Positions 1 through 12,300 of a stretch of DNA of 64,000 nt are shown in pieces (the stretch's first letter is position 1; the number at the start of each line of letters is the position of its first letter). A model generated the notes under the pieces. It worked only from the letters and a program-made list of their open reading frames with translations, was not told where the DNA came from and did not search any database. Both the position numbers and the translations under genes were made by a program. The DNA comes from Ustilaginoidea virens (taxonomy: Eukaryota > Ascomycota > Sordariomycetes > Hypocreales > Clavicipitaceae), in assembly GCF_000687475.1 (NCBI RefSeq), contig NC_057320.1, forward strand, positions 3,658,001 to 3,722,000, written 5' to 3'.

Positions 1-1384
1 TATTTTAGCCTATATAAGGCTTTCTTTAATAGTATAACTTGTAATATAGAGGGGTTATATCCAACCTTAGTAAGCAAGGCTAGAAGTTGACGATACTACT
101 AATCAGACCATAAGGCTGGGTTAGGTAAGAATAGGCTTTCTATAAATTCTAGAAAACCAGCTGGAATCTCTATATAAATCGTCTCTAGTAGTTTACTATT
201 TAGAAAGGCACTAATAAAGTCGATCTGCTTTATTTCCTAATTATTTGCAGCAGTAAGAGCAAAGATAACCCTCTATATTAGTGGGATCGAAGTAGAGGCA
301 TAGGTCTCCATAAAGTCTTGCCTAGATACCTACATAAAGCCTTTAATAACTAATCGTGCCTTATATTTAACCGGGTTATTATTCGCATCTTTCTTAACGC
401 AAAAAACAGGCCAATTACGCAATATTTTCCTACTAGTAGGAATACTAGTCTTAGAAATAAATTAGAAGATATTTAAATCGATTAATTGCTTAAATTCCGA
501 AAATAAGGCTTTTACCTAGCTATCCTTATATGGGCTATATAAGACTTCCTTCCAGCTATTAGGCACACCTTTTGGGGCCTATTTTACAGCCTTAATCTTT
601 ACTGTATAGTAAATATCGTAAAAAGCATAGGAAGGGGGGAAATCCTATATAGAAGCCTCTGGGGGGCTGCCTAAGTATCTAAAAATCTAGTCGTTTTTCG
701 GCTAGGTAGGTGGGAAAGCATCCTATTGGTCAGTCTATAGGTCAGACTATTGGTCAGACTATTAGTTAGTCTATAGGTTAGGCTATTGGTTAGCCTATAG
801 GTCTAAAAGTAACCTATAGTATTTATAACTTAGGATACCTTATATATCTCGTATCTGTGGTATTCTTCCTCGAATTCTACCCCTAGTAGCCCTAACCTAG
901 TATAGCTAAATAGGCACCTTTTTTGATACTCGAAATATTTTCTTCTATAGTCTCTTATTTGAGGCGATATTTAGACTCTCGAATTTCAGATATTCTAGTA
1001 TAGGTAGCGTTTTATTATAGCGAAATGCTATATTTACTAGGAAGCCGGGCGAAAAGGCAGAATCTATTGTATTGGAAAGTCGTAGAAAATTAGTATATAT
1101 AGGGCTTTAAGATTCGGACTATTAAAAATTTTCTATATGGGGCGAGTCAGAATTTTTATATGTGCGGGGTATGCCCACTTTTGTGATGGATTTAGAAAAT
1201 CTCTATAGTTGAAATTCCTAGTGATAAGAGCTTTCTGCATTTCTTAGTATTTGCAGCCTTTTTATATGGGAAAAAGGCGTATTTTCCTTAGCTAGTAAAA
1301 GCGGACCGTTTTGCCTAAGCTAAAAAGCTGAGTTAGGCTGAAGCGATTTAAAATCGAAAGATAGCGAATTGCTAAGAAATGTTG

Positions 1385-1535
1385 CAGAGTGCTATGGTGG
1401 GCCAATTGGTGGTAGGCCTACTGGTTGTGGTAGGCCCGCTAATTATGGTAGATCCGTATGCTGTATTAGGCCTATTGGTTGTGGTGGGCCCGTAGGCTGT
1501 GTTAGATCTGTGGCTTATGGTAGGCTTGTGCCCTC
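1385..1535 (-). repeat. Short tandem repeats in the integrase-RT linker of A
   Basis: Imperfect repeats built on GGTAGGCCTACTGGTTGTGG-like units (roughly 15 and 24 bases). They lie between the integrase end and reverse transcriptase of A. The same block occurs in reverse complement at about 44680-44815 in B, so the array predates the separation of the two copies. A second array of about 12-base CTATTGGTCAGA-like units lies at 722-805. Both are multiples of three and probably encoded a low-complexity linker. Confidence 0.7.
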
Positions 1536-2716
1536 GGTTAAGCCTGAAATAGGCATATTTAGGCGAGGCGACTTCTAAATAGGCTCTTCTAGAGTAATTT
1601 AGTCGATATTTACCCCTTCTAAATTAGAAGGCGGTTAGAAATCAAAAATACCCTTTAGGCCACTTAAAATAGGGCCTATACCTTTATTTTGGTAGGTAAA
1701 AGTAATAAAAGAGGTCTTAGTGACGACCCGGCGATATAGGATGTAGACTAGGTAGGTGCCGTTACCTAGCATAGCTAGTAACCTACCTGACTCGGTCTAG
1801 GGGGCTAGCTTGTGGCTAATGACCCGTTTTTCTAGAGGGATTAGCACCTCTATAGCCGCACTAATAGCCCTAAAGCTAGTAAGGTCGGGTAGGTAGTAGT
1901 GCATAATTTCCAAAAAGTCCTTCTTTAATTCCTCGAAAGGTAATAAGGAACGGTTTAAGACTGCTATTAGATTTACTAAGGTAGTAATACTAAGAATTAC
2001 TGCAGACTAAAGGTAAGAAGGTAACCGAGACCAAAGTATAGTAGCTCTAAGTCGGTCAACGATAACCCATATAGAGCGTTCTGCTAACCTATTTTGCTTA
2101 TAAATATAAAGGGTAAAGGTTAAAAAATCTATACCCTTAAGAGCTAGCTAGGCTATAATGACGTCGTTAATTTCCTTGCCACTATTATAATGGAATTTAA
2201 TAGCTGATTTGCCGTAGTAATTCCTAAGACCTTAGAAGAACCCCTATAATACTGGGAATACCGTGGGTCCCTCCTTATTAGGTAGTAAATATACCTAATA
2301 GAAGCGTGATTTCCAGTCAATTAAGATAAGGCAAATGGGGCGTTTATTATATGGTAGAGGGTTAATTTGGAAGATATCACCCTCTATAATATCCAAATAA
2401 TGCATAGGGTCTGGTATAGCCCCTAATGTAAAACGCCGAACTGACTTTGCCCTTTTATAGGCAATGCAGTTAAAATCAGAATCCTTTACCTTACTGAGAT
2501 CAGGTAACCCTATAGTTAATACATAGGTTTTCTTTAAAAGTTGGATTCTGATATGCCTAAGCCGGATGTGCTAAAGTCCGGCTAGTAATAGCAGCTTTTG
2601 ATACTCGATATTAGCTGCTGATACTGGGGCTGGGTTGAGGGCGACCGGGGCCCTCTGTGGTGGTTGGGCTATATTAGGAATAGCAGCCTATGTTGGTACT
2701 ACCGAAAAACCAGGAC

Positions 2717-2774
2717 TAGCTGGTGGGTTAGCTTGCGAATTAGCTGGTGGATTAGCTTGCGAATTAGCTAGTGG
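2717..2774 (-). repeat. 24-base tandem repeat in the protease-integrase linker of A
   Basis: Two full 24-base units (2717-2740 and 2741-2764) and a partial third. They encode an Ala-Ser-Ser-Gln-Ala-Asn-Pro-Pro repeat on the minus strand. The array lies between protease and integrase, the same place where E and I carry unrelated Ser/Thr/Pro repeats. Confidence 0.8.
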
Positions 2775-4920
2775 AAGGTCCGAGTCAGCTGGTGGGGTAG
2801 GTAAATCCTCTGGTAGGGGATATTCCTCGTATTCTTCTGGGTTGGCTAGGGCAGGTAATTCGACCGAGATACTGTGTGAAGCCGGTTGGCTGGTATAGTA
2901 TAAAAACAGCGAATCTACCCCTTTTTATTGTAAAAAGAAGCCATACTTCTTAAAATTAAGAAGCCTAATGCACTTGTTGTTGCTGTTAATTAGGCTTTGG
3001 CCCTGAATACTACTACGATTTAGATAGTGTTTAATACTACTAAAGATATTAATATCAAAAGTTGGTATGAAGAGGGCGTTGGTTAGCTCTAAGGTGCCCC
3101 ACTGAGGTAGGTTAGTGGCCTATAGTACGGTAAAACGCGCTATGCCCCACCCACTAGGCTTGATTGGGCTACTACTTATGCTGATGACTAGTCTGTTTCT
3201 AGTATAGTGTTGGAAGTAGGTGAAATGCTTCTTATCGTTGATGATATGTATTGTAGAATTAGTATCGTAGAGTAAAGAATTTGTTGGCGTTTTCCCACTG
3301 GATTGTGCACTATAGCTGGTAGCTAGAAATTGCATATATTTGCAGTCCTGGAAGGAAGAATAGGCTGTTTTACTGGGTGTAAGACTTAGAGTGTTATAAT
3401 TCCTTAGTACGAAGGAATCAATAGTCTTTTCCTTTTCGTCGGTCTTTTATAGGGTATCTGCTTTATTAGCTGAATCTTTTTTTTCTTTATTCTTCTTCTT
3501 ATTTTCCGGCTTGCCCTATATAGCTGAAGAAGACCTTTGTTGGGTAGAAGACCCCTGTTTCTTTTTGTTGGCGTTAGTGGTAGTGTTTTTACCACCCTTG
3601 CTAGTATTGTTACTAGCTGGCTTGCTACTATTGCTATTAGTAGCGGCACCCTTGACCTTTGCGAGGTAGGTGGTAGCCCTTGCTACTAATGACCCTTTAA
3701 TGCATTATTCTTCTAGTAAATCAACTATATAAAATTGCAGGTTAATATTTGATGTATTTCCCTGAGTATAGGCGATTCTCATTATTGTGCGGTGCCGTTC
3801 TGCCTACTGAAAAAAGACCCTTTCTACAATATGTAAATACTGGCTGATTTAATCGAAAGGTTATATATAGAAGCCTAAAATTTGCAGCCTAGATAGGTAG
3901 CTATTAAAGGAGGCGTTGAAAGATTCTAAGGTACCCTTATAGCCTATAAAATTTAGTTGATGGAAGGCAGGGTATAGGTGGGTCTGCTGTACGTCTGATA
4001 AGTGAGAATACTATTTAGTGAGTAACGTAAAGGCTGACTCTGGGTTAGTATACTAATTAATAGCGGCAGCTGGTCCTTCTATGCAACTATTCTTAATAAG
4101 TAATAGTAAAAGTGCTTACTCTAAATCGTTGAATTTGCTAGCAATAGAAGGTTCTTCGATAAATTTGGCGATATTAAGTGCCTTAAGTTGAATTATAAGG
4201 GCCTGTTTCTATTGGTCGAAGTTAGATACCCCCCTTAGCTTTTGGGATTCCTGGAATCCATTAGCTGTCTTAGCTAGTTCCTTAATAGCTATAGCGCTGA
4301 CTTGGCTGCTAATGCTGGATGGAACCGGCAGGGGTTGCTGCTGGGCTTTAGGTAGTAATGGTGGATTATTTCCTTTACCTATAGGGGTTTGGAAGGTATC
4401 TATATCTATTATATCCTGGGATAGTAGGCTAGTAGCAGGCTTGATTAGTCTGTCTACTAAGGTGCCCACCTTATTAGCTAAAAAATCGATTTTAGAATTA
4501 ATTCGATTAAATTTATAGTTGAATTCTTTTCTTATTTCCTATTGGTCTTCCCTAAGCTAGGTAATTTTTTGGTCATTATTAGATTCTTCTACCTCTGCCG
4601 TATTAGGGACTTGGTAGCCTGGGTTATTGGCGGTAGGAACGTTCTGACTGGCTATTATAGGAAGAGAAAAGGTGCCGGAAAGTCTTAAAAATGCGAAGAA
4701 AATCAAGACTAAAAATCTAGATAAAACTAGAAGAAAGCTACATTAAGGAATAACCTTAGAAAATCCTATTGCAAGGATGTATTGCAGCTTAGTGTGGTAG
4801 CTGGGTTCCTAAATCTGGGATGATTAATCCCTTATTAGTAGATTTCTGGAAGGTTAGCTGCCAAATGCGTTAAAATCCTAAGTTAGCGTAAAAAAGTCTT
4901 AAGCTGGAAGCCTTGAGACA

Positions 4921-4934
4921 CCGGGCTCATAACC
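4921..4934 (-). other. Primer binding site of A (half initiator tRNA-Met)
   Basis: On the minus strand GGTTATGAGCCCGG directly follows the LTR end CAACA. It is complementary to the anticodon stem-loop of fungal initiator tRNA-Met (GGGCTCATAACC), not to a tRNA 3' end. Drosophila copia is the known case of priming from a cleaved initiator tRNA-Met half molecule. Bases 4691-4920 are untranslated leader with no other feature seen. Confidence 0.8.
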
Positions 4935-5680
4935 TGTTGCAAAATAGTGATTCAGAACACTATTGGAAATGTACTGGATACCGATAGTGGCGTATAAAGC
5001 GTTGCAGAATAAAATAAAGAGCTGGTTAAAGATTTAAAGCGCACAAGAGGTTGACTAAAGTAAAGATATTAGGGAAATCTGATTCTAATTATTGGTGACT
5101 ATTCTAGCTAGAAAGAGGGAATTTTGGGCATATTTCTACTATCTTGAAAAAGTGGTTGAAAATAATGAAAAACCGCAAAAATAACGAAAAACTCAACGAA
5201 GAGTCGGTCTGCCCAACCGTGCCTAGTCTGTGCCCAATATCCTACCCAGTGCCTACCCAACCAAGCCCAGTGGCTTATAGCGGTGTGCCGGATGCCCTAT
5301 AATAGCCTGCCGTACGGGCCGGAAGCCCTATATCGGTGTGCCGTACGGGCCGGAAGCCCTATACCGGTGTGCTGTAAAGGCGCGGTGTAGCGGGTGACTG
5401 TATGTAGAAGGCCGAAAGTGCTGATTTGCCCATTTGGTAATCCCGTAGAAATGCGCCGCCTGTTGTGGGCCCTGTGGCCCACTGTGACCGGCCGCTGTGG
5501 CCGGATGTGGGTCGCTATACCGGTGCCGTGACCGGCGCTGTGGCCCACTGTAATCGGCGTTGTGGGGCGCTGTGCCCCACCATAGCGCCTGGTATAGCCA
5601 CCGCGATATCTCAACGCAGAAACGTCGTATGGTGGCGAGACCAGTACCAAAATACAGCTAAAAAGGCGCTGATTTTAACA
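4935..5680 (-). repeat. 5' LTR of Copia A (746 bp)
   Basis: On the minus strand it starts TGTTAAAATC and ends TGCAACA, an uncorrupted TG...CA pair. It lies between the primer binding site and Gypsy F. Bases about 5280-5640 are conspicuously G+C-rich and retain CpA/TpG, unlike most of the window. They contain a tandem unit of about 31 bases (CCGTACGGGCCGGAAG core, about 5290-5375). The ORFs of 117 and 72 codons in this block are LTR shadows, not genes. Confidence 0.9.
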
Positions 5681-6735
5681 TAATCTAGGCCTATACTGAA
5701 GATAGAAATTAAAGAGTGCTAAAGTTTCAGCCTTTCGGGCTTATCGCTTAGATATTTCTTATAGCCGGGTGAAATACTCTAGGTTCTTATAGTTAGTAAG
5801 GATAATAAAGGGGGAGGCTACTAAATAGAGTTCTACTAATTACACCTTAAGGCAAAAGATAACAGTAAAGAGTTCTTTATCGTATATAGTATAGTTTTAT
5901 TCTGCATCTAATAAGCAAGCGGAATAGTATATAATAGGATAGAGTATACTATCCTCTCCGATCTACGATAGATAGCTATTAAGTGCTATACTAGAGTTAT
6001 CTACCTTAAGGACTATCTTTTTATTAGGGTTTTATTAAGCGAGAACTAGAGACGATATAAAATACTACTTAAGCGCTTAGAATACCGCCTCTTTTTCGTT
6101 TAACTATTAGAATATAACCCCTTTTTTTATTAACCTAATTAAAGGATCAATAAGGCGGGAGAAATCTAGGATAAAATCGCGGTAGAAGTTAGCAAAACCG
6201 AGGAAACTATAAACGCCTTTTAATTTCGTAGGTGCTTCCTAATTCTAAATAGCCTTAATCTTTTTAGGGTTTAAATGGATTTCCTTTCTAGCCGTCACGA
6301 TATATCCTAAGTACTAGACCTTTTTTACTATAAAGTCGTATTTATTAAGATTTAAATTTAAGCCGGCCTTTTGTAATTATCGAAGGATTTCCTTAATGCG
6401 CTCTATATAATCCGCTTTTGATCCCCTAGTATAGATCAAAACGTTATTAAAGTAGGCAGTTATAAAGTCTCCTAGTGTGTTCCCTAAGGCCCCGTTAATA
6501 TATCTTTAAAAGGTCGTAGGGGCCCTGGTTAGACCAAATAGCATAATAAGCCATTTAAATAATCTAAATCGTATATAGAATATAATTAAGTATTTATCGC
6601 CCTCTATAATATATATCTTATAGAATGCGATATATATATTAACCTTAGTAAACTATTTCGCCTAGGAGAGGGATCGTAAGGTCTCTTTAATTAAAGGGAG
6701 GGGGTATTAGTTTTAGACTGTAACCTTATTAAGAG
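5681..6735 (-). pseudogene. Gypsy F reverse transcriptase and RNase H segment
   Basis: Collinear in reverse complement with about 20700-21750 of D. The polymerase box reads YFNNVLIY near 6432-6470, where YxDD is expected, so both catalytic Asp positions are Asn (G to A change). Following the polymerase are a conserved LGF-NFYRDFI segment and the start of RNase H. Stops interrupt the frame. It ends at 6735 with AAGAG, the mutated left copy of the outer C target duplication. Confidence 0.9.
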
Positions 6736-7066
6736 TGTCGGAATCGCTGTCGCAAGGTGCCCAATTGGGCACATTGCAACGGATGTGCTGCGCACACTGC
6801 CGCATACACGATGTGGCCCCTTTTGCCCCTTTACCCTTAAGCCCGATAGGGCACGCGGGCAGCCCGGCCCGACTACGCCGATGCACGTAACTACAGCACG
6901 CACAAAAAGGCCATATCGTATAATTACCCTCTTTTGCTTCCTTTCTTCCTTCTCAGATAGTCAATTATTAGTAAAGTCAATAAATCCTTTACTTAGTAAC
7001 CTCACGGTATATAATACCACGCGCGCGACCCTACGTACAACTGGGTACCCCGAGTTTATATCAATA
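6736..7066 (+). repeat. 5' LTR of outer Copia C (331 bp)
   Basis: Starts TGTCGGAATCGC and ends ATATCAATA (originally CAACA). It contains repeated GCCCCTTT-like blocks and ATAAAAAGG near 6902, a plausible TATA element upstream of an R region. The 120-codon ORF across it also occurs in other copies of the LTR and is not a gene. Confidence 0.92.
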
Positions 7067-7686
7067 TTGATCAGTGGTGATAACCACCACTCACAGGATA
7101 ATTATATCCCGCAAAGAACGGTACATTATAGATCAGCAAGATACTAATTTCGAAGAGGCAGTTGAGCTTTCTCGGCTGTACTAACCAGAGGGAGAACGAT
7201 TTATAACCTCTCCTTCCCCTTGTCTATCATAAGGAAGAACAAAATACGCTAAATATTACGATTTTTGAAGATACCCTTAGCATCTAGGAAGAATGATTTA
7301 TAACCTCTTCCTATTCTACCCTTTTCTTTCTTTTACCCTACTACTATAGGTAAAAGCCCTTTTGAATCTTATACTCCTTATAAGAGTAAATCTTATACTC
7401 TTTATAATATATCCCCCCCCCCCCCTCTCTTCAAACCCTCTTTTCAACACCATAATATTATCATAATAATTATAAAAGCTACCTAAGAGGATATAACGAT
7501 TTGCCTTACTCTTTAACGATAATTAGACCAACGCTATAGAGCCTATCGACCCTAAAAACGCTATAAATATATAGCTATACAACCGTATCGCATTCCTTAT
7601 AGATACCTATAAGGAAAATACCCATTTGGATAATAATCTCTAGGAATAATTCCGCGAGGATTATAGCGAGTAGAATAAAGCCCTAT
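7067..7686 (+). other. Leader of outer Copia C, cut by inner C
   Basis: About 620 bp of untranslated leader, repeated at 8034-8640 in inner C. A stem AGTGGTG/CACCACT (7073-7079 with 7085-7091, loop ATAAC) lies a few bases after the LTR. No clear tRNA-complementary site is adjacent to the LTR. A cytosine run (about 7403-7424) and a twice-repeated GGAAGAAxGATTTATAACCTC block follow. CCTAT at 7682-7686 is the inner C target duplication. Confidence 0.8.
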
Positions 7687-8033
7687 TGTCGGAATCGCTG
7701 TCACAAGGTGCCCAATTGGGCACATTGCGACGGATGTGCCGCGCACACCCGTTGCGCACGATATGGCCACTTTGGCCACTTTTGCCCCTTTGCCCCTGTG
7801 CCCCTGAGCCCGGTAGGGCATACAGGTAGCCTGGCCCGACCGCGCCGATGCACGTGACTACGGCACGCATAAAAAGGCCATATCGTGTAATTACTCTTTT
7901 GCTTCCTTTCTTTCCTCTTAGTTAGTCAGTTATAATTAAAGAAGTAATCATACCTTTGACTGGTGACCCCATAGTATATAATACCACGCGCGCGACCTTA
8001 CGTATAACTAGGTACCCCGAGTTTATATCAATA
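7687..8033 (+). repeat. 5' LTR of inner Copia C (347 bp)
   Basis: TGTCGGAATC to ATCAATA. It is 16 bp longer than the outer C LTR because of extra GGCCACTTT/GCCCC units near 7765-7805. This marks a second length class of the family. Confidence 0.93.
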
Positions 8034-9321
8034 CTGATCAGTAGTGATAACCACCACTCACAGGATAATATCCCGCAAAGAACGGTGCATCATAGATCAG
8101 CAAGATATTAATATCAAAGAGGCAGTTAAGTAATCTTAGCTGTATTAACTAGAGGGAGAACGATTTATAACCTCTCCTTCCCCTCGTCTATTATAAGGAA
8201 GAAACTTACGCTGAATATTATAATATTTAAAGATATCCTTAGTATCTAGGAAGAACGATTTATAACCTCTTCCTATTCTTTCTTTCTTTTACTACTACAG
8301 TAAAAGCCCCCTTTTAAATCTTATACTCCTTACAAGAGGGAATCTTATACTCCTTACAATATATCCCCCCTTCCCCCTTTTAAACCCTTACCTTAATACT
8401 ATAGCCTTATCATCATCATTATTATAATAACTATAAAAGCTACCTAAAAGGATATAATAGTTTGCCTTACTCTTTAACGATAATTAGACTAACGCTATAG
8501 AGCCTATCGACCCTAATAATGCTACGAATGTATAGCTATATAACTATATCGCGTTCCTTATAGATACCTATAAGGAAAATACCTATTTGGATAATAATCT
8601 CTAGGAATAATTCCGCGAGGATTATAGCGAGTGGAATGAAGCCTTATTCCGCTATATTAACGCTCAGGTTTTACAGCAATTCCGCTTAATATTACGGGAA
8701 TGCGGCATATATATTGGAGTATTAGGTTCCCTAATAACACTAACCCTATTTAAATGCCTTTAATAATAATAAAATCCATAATGGCCTTAAGAGGAAGTAA
8801 CCCGGCAACTTACTCGCAGTGTATTCCTATCCCGGCTTAACCCTACTAGGGAAGCCTTACTACCTATTAGTAATACCAAGCAAGAGATACAAAGGCTTCA
8901 AAATATGCCCTTACATACATATATAAGGCCCTTATTATCATCATTATAAGCCCCCATAATAGTTATATGAATACCCTCACTAAGGCTCGCGTTATAACTC
9001 TTATAAGCCCTATTAACGCCAAAGAATTTTATTATACTAATAGCACGATTATAATTATAATAATTTATTATCCCCCCCTCTATATCGAAAAAGCCCCTTG
9101 ACCCTGCCCCTACCGATAAAGAAAGGGGCCGGTCCTAATAACCAAAAGGGAAGACACCTATTTATAATAGGCCGCTATTCGAAACAAAGGAAAACTCCCG
9201 TTATTAACAACATATAACGGCCGATGATTATAGCCTATAAGACCGACCCAATTAATTATATCAACCTAGGGATTATACCTCTAGCTAAGGCAGCTATCTT
9301 AATACCCCTTAAGGTTATAGT
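8034..9321 (+). other. Leader and possible Gag N-terminus of inner C
   Basis: Bases 8034-8640 duplicate the outer C leader, including the hairpin with one mismatch. From about 9090 the frame of the downstream gag becomes coding-like, with stops only at expected Gln codons, so Gag may start upstream of the ATG at 9322. Between about 8640 and 9090 I see nothing I can name, although it is conserved in outer C (14965-15410). Confidence 0.6.
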
Positions 9322-12300
9322 ATGCCTAATAAGGGTCGAGTCATAGGCCCCAATAATATGCTTCCTTCAATAGAGGACCCTAATAATGATAATACCCACT
9401 AAACTAATGCCGCCGCCTATAATACCAGATATTAGGCCTAAACGCCTCATCCGATAATACCAAAAATAGGCATGGCACCTAGCCCTTCCCGTTAATATCG
9501 GATTACCCAGGCTAATAAACGGACTATCTTAATAGGAGGACTAGTAAACCCAGACCGACCCGGGTTATAGGATAAACTAGCTAAAGATCCCACTAGCCTA
9601 CCGTAAGGCTACCGGTAAGCTGTTCTAGAATACCCTCCGGAATACCCCTAAAGTTATACCTAAAAAGCCTATATAGAGGCCGGATTTAACTAAGAAGATT
9701 ATACCTAAACCGGATTTAATGATATATCGAAGAAGATATCTAACCTCTTATGTAGCTATCGTATAGAGGATAGATATAGCGGCAAAATAGATGACTTTAT
9801 TATACTAAAAGTCATCTCTTTTAAGAGTAAGTGCCGCCTACTAGGATTACCTAATAATATATTAGCTAAAGCCTTCCAAATCATACTCATCGGCGATACT
9901 AAGACTTATTACTTTAATAATATTGAATATATTTATAATACCCTTACTTTTAACGATATAGTCCGCAAAGTTAAAAGCCATTTCGAAAATAAAAGCATAA
10001 AGCAATTCTATTTATACCGTTAGAATAGAATAACGCTTTAATTAACTATTGCGAAATATCCCGATAAGTTAAAGCTAGAATGCCTTAATATCCTATTAGA
10101 AGAACTTTAATACATATATTATAGTCTTTTTCCCCCCTTTATAGCTAATATAAAGCTTCACCAATAAATGCTTAACGCTATAAGGGATACCCCTAAGTAT
10201 AGCCAGGCACTGTATTGTTATGCCCCTATATTTAAAGGCCTCGCCGCTAACTTATAGCGATCCCTTTCTATCTATAAGACTACCTATATAACTTAATAGT
10301 ATTATTTCTTTTAATAGCAACCCTAATAACATTAGGATATTGAAGATATTAATAATAATATAGTATTATTTATAGACCGTAGATATAGTCAATCTAACGA
10401 TTGGCATTAATACCCTTAACGCCGATTCGGCCTATAGTAGTAGTATCAACAGTAATAATAAAATCGCGCCTTTCTAGCCAGGCCTCATTAAAGAAGATGC
10501 TTCGTTTATAATAAATCAGGATATTAGTCATCTAATTATACTAATAAAGAGCAATAAGAATTAAAGGCATAATAGCTAAAGAACCGTTCTAATTATACCG
10601 CCCCTAATAATAAGAAATTCCGTATTTTCCTACAGGAATATAAGGGGCCCGCATAAGGCCTTAAAGATGCCGATTTTGATAATATCGTTAAAGATATTAA
10701 AGTTATAATAGTAAGGGATACATAATAGGATATAGAGAATACTATTATACTATAAATTATAGCCATATAATATTTCCTAGCCCTTATGCAATCAGAACCG
10801 TTACCTTTATCTATCGAGACATTATAAGCCCTATAGGATAAATTATGCCAATATACCTTCCTATAGATTAACCCCTTCCGAATGCCCTCACTACTAGACT
10901 ATAATTCTACCTTTTTAGAAGAAGAATAGTATAGTGACTATACCTTCTGTAGAATCCTACCGGATACTAGCGCTTCCGGCCTATTAATAGCAGGCCTAAG
11001 TCAAGCAAAGGCCCTAATGAGGTTAATAAAGACCCTAACTATCGAGGCAACTAATAAAAAGCATACAGTAAACTTCGGCGCTAGCTCTACTATATCTTTT
11101 GGCATATTAAATATTCCGATAATATTCGGCAATATCCCCTTTTACGTCCTTAATAGCAGTACCCCCTTCCTTTATTCTATCACGGATATAGATAGGATAG
11201 GCATAAAGCTTAATAATATTAATAACCTATTAATCCAAAGGGATATTAAGGTCCCTATTATTAGGAAATAGGGATATCTATAGTGGACTCTTAATGCCAT
11301 AGATACTATAGCCTTTCATCTATCGTTATAAGAAATCCGTTAGCTATATTATCGATTTAGGCACCCCTCTATCAATAGGCTTACTAAATTGCTTCAACGG
11401 GCTAGTTATAATAATATTAACCGTAATATCATCGAAAGTATCACCCATATCTGCCATTAATACCAGATAAACGCAAAGGCACCTAGCCGATTTAAATTCA
11501 CATTAAAAGATAACCGCTAATTTAACTATAAGATAATCGTAGATATCCTTTACATTAATAATCGGCCAGTATTATATATTGTGGATGCCGCGATAAGCTT
11601 CCAGGCAGCTAGATTTTTTAATCTATAAAGATAGAAGGCCTATAATATTTAGAATGCCCTTAAGGAATACTAGATAGATATATACCTTAGCCTGCCAGAT
11701 TAGATTATTTACGATACTAGCCCTAATTTCGCCTCCGCTAAATTCCGTTATAATACCCGGCTTCTATCTATTAATATAGATAAAATTCCTATAGAAGCCT
11801 ATAACAGCATTAGTAAGGTCGAAAGATATTACGCCCCATTACGCCAAGCCTATACTATTATTAATAATAAAGTAAGCGACCTAATAATAAAGGAATAGAA
11901 ATTATAGCTTGCTATAAAAGCTATTAATAATTCTGCTAGACCTAACGGTCTAGTGCCTATATTATTAGTCTTTAGAGTATATCCTCGACTTATAGACGAT
12001 TCACCCCCTAGCTTATTAGTATCATAACGCGCTTTAATATTACGAAAGGCCACTAATAAAGCTAGGAAATACCTCGCTAAGCGATAAGTTTACAATGCCT
12101 TTACCTAATAGAACGGCCCAAATACACAGCCTATCTACCGACTACCCCTATAGTTAAATATATAGGTATAGAGAGAAAAGGGTAGATAGCACAGGCCGTA
12201 CCAGCTAATCAGCCTCAAAGGTGAAACCTATATTGTATAGATGCTATATAGCCCCATTAAATTCCGGTCAATAGTCGTTAAGCCTTATAACCACAACCTT

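Larger units (their letters stand above)
1..4690 (-). pseudogene. Copia A gag-pol polyprotein, degenerate
   Basis: Single-chain Copia polyprotein. Gag occupies about 4690-3660 and includes a charged N-terminal stretch and a Gln/Pro-rich segment near 4340, followed by the conserved Gag block shared with I and J. The protease is near 3270, where the motif reads YDTNSTIHI in place of the usual D-T/S-G. Integrase core is about 2520-1700, with a Lys/Arg-Leu-Ala-Pro tail near 1790. Reverse transcriptase begins about 830 and runs off the left edge. Pieces at 4469 and 3335 are in the same frame. In-frame stops replace expected Gln and Trp codons. A start codon cannot be fixed. The family assignment is firm; residue-level limits are approximate. 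Confidence 0.88.
1..5680 (-). mobile_element. Ty1/Copia retrotransposon A, 3' part outside the window
   Basis: Minus-strand Copia element. Reading leftward from 5680 it shows a 5' LTR, a primer binding site, a leader, Gag, protease, integrase and the first part of reverse transcriptase, then meets the window edge. Its right flank (from 5681) is the RNase H/reverse transcriptase region of Gypsy F, so A is inserted in F; the expected duplication would be TAATC, but the other end is not visible. Bases 1-1680 match the region 44500-46300 (element B) in reverse complement, so A and B are the same family. Stops and TpA-rich codons show it is dead. Confidence 0.93.

Noticed and set aside
4921..4934. 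Possible tRNA gene fragment
   Set aside because: Only the anticodon-arm complement is present, always next to an LTR, so it is a primer binding site.
5297..5683. Overlapping ORFs of 117 and 72 codons
   Set aside because: Both fall wholly inside the LTR of A and read through its G+C-rich repeats.
6691..7147. ORFs of 120 and 70 codons, repeated at 7597-7870, 14642-14851 and 35102-35573
   Set aside because: They recur in every Copia C LTR copy on both strands, so they are LTR shadows.
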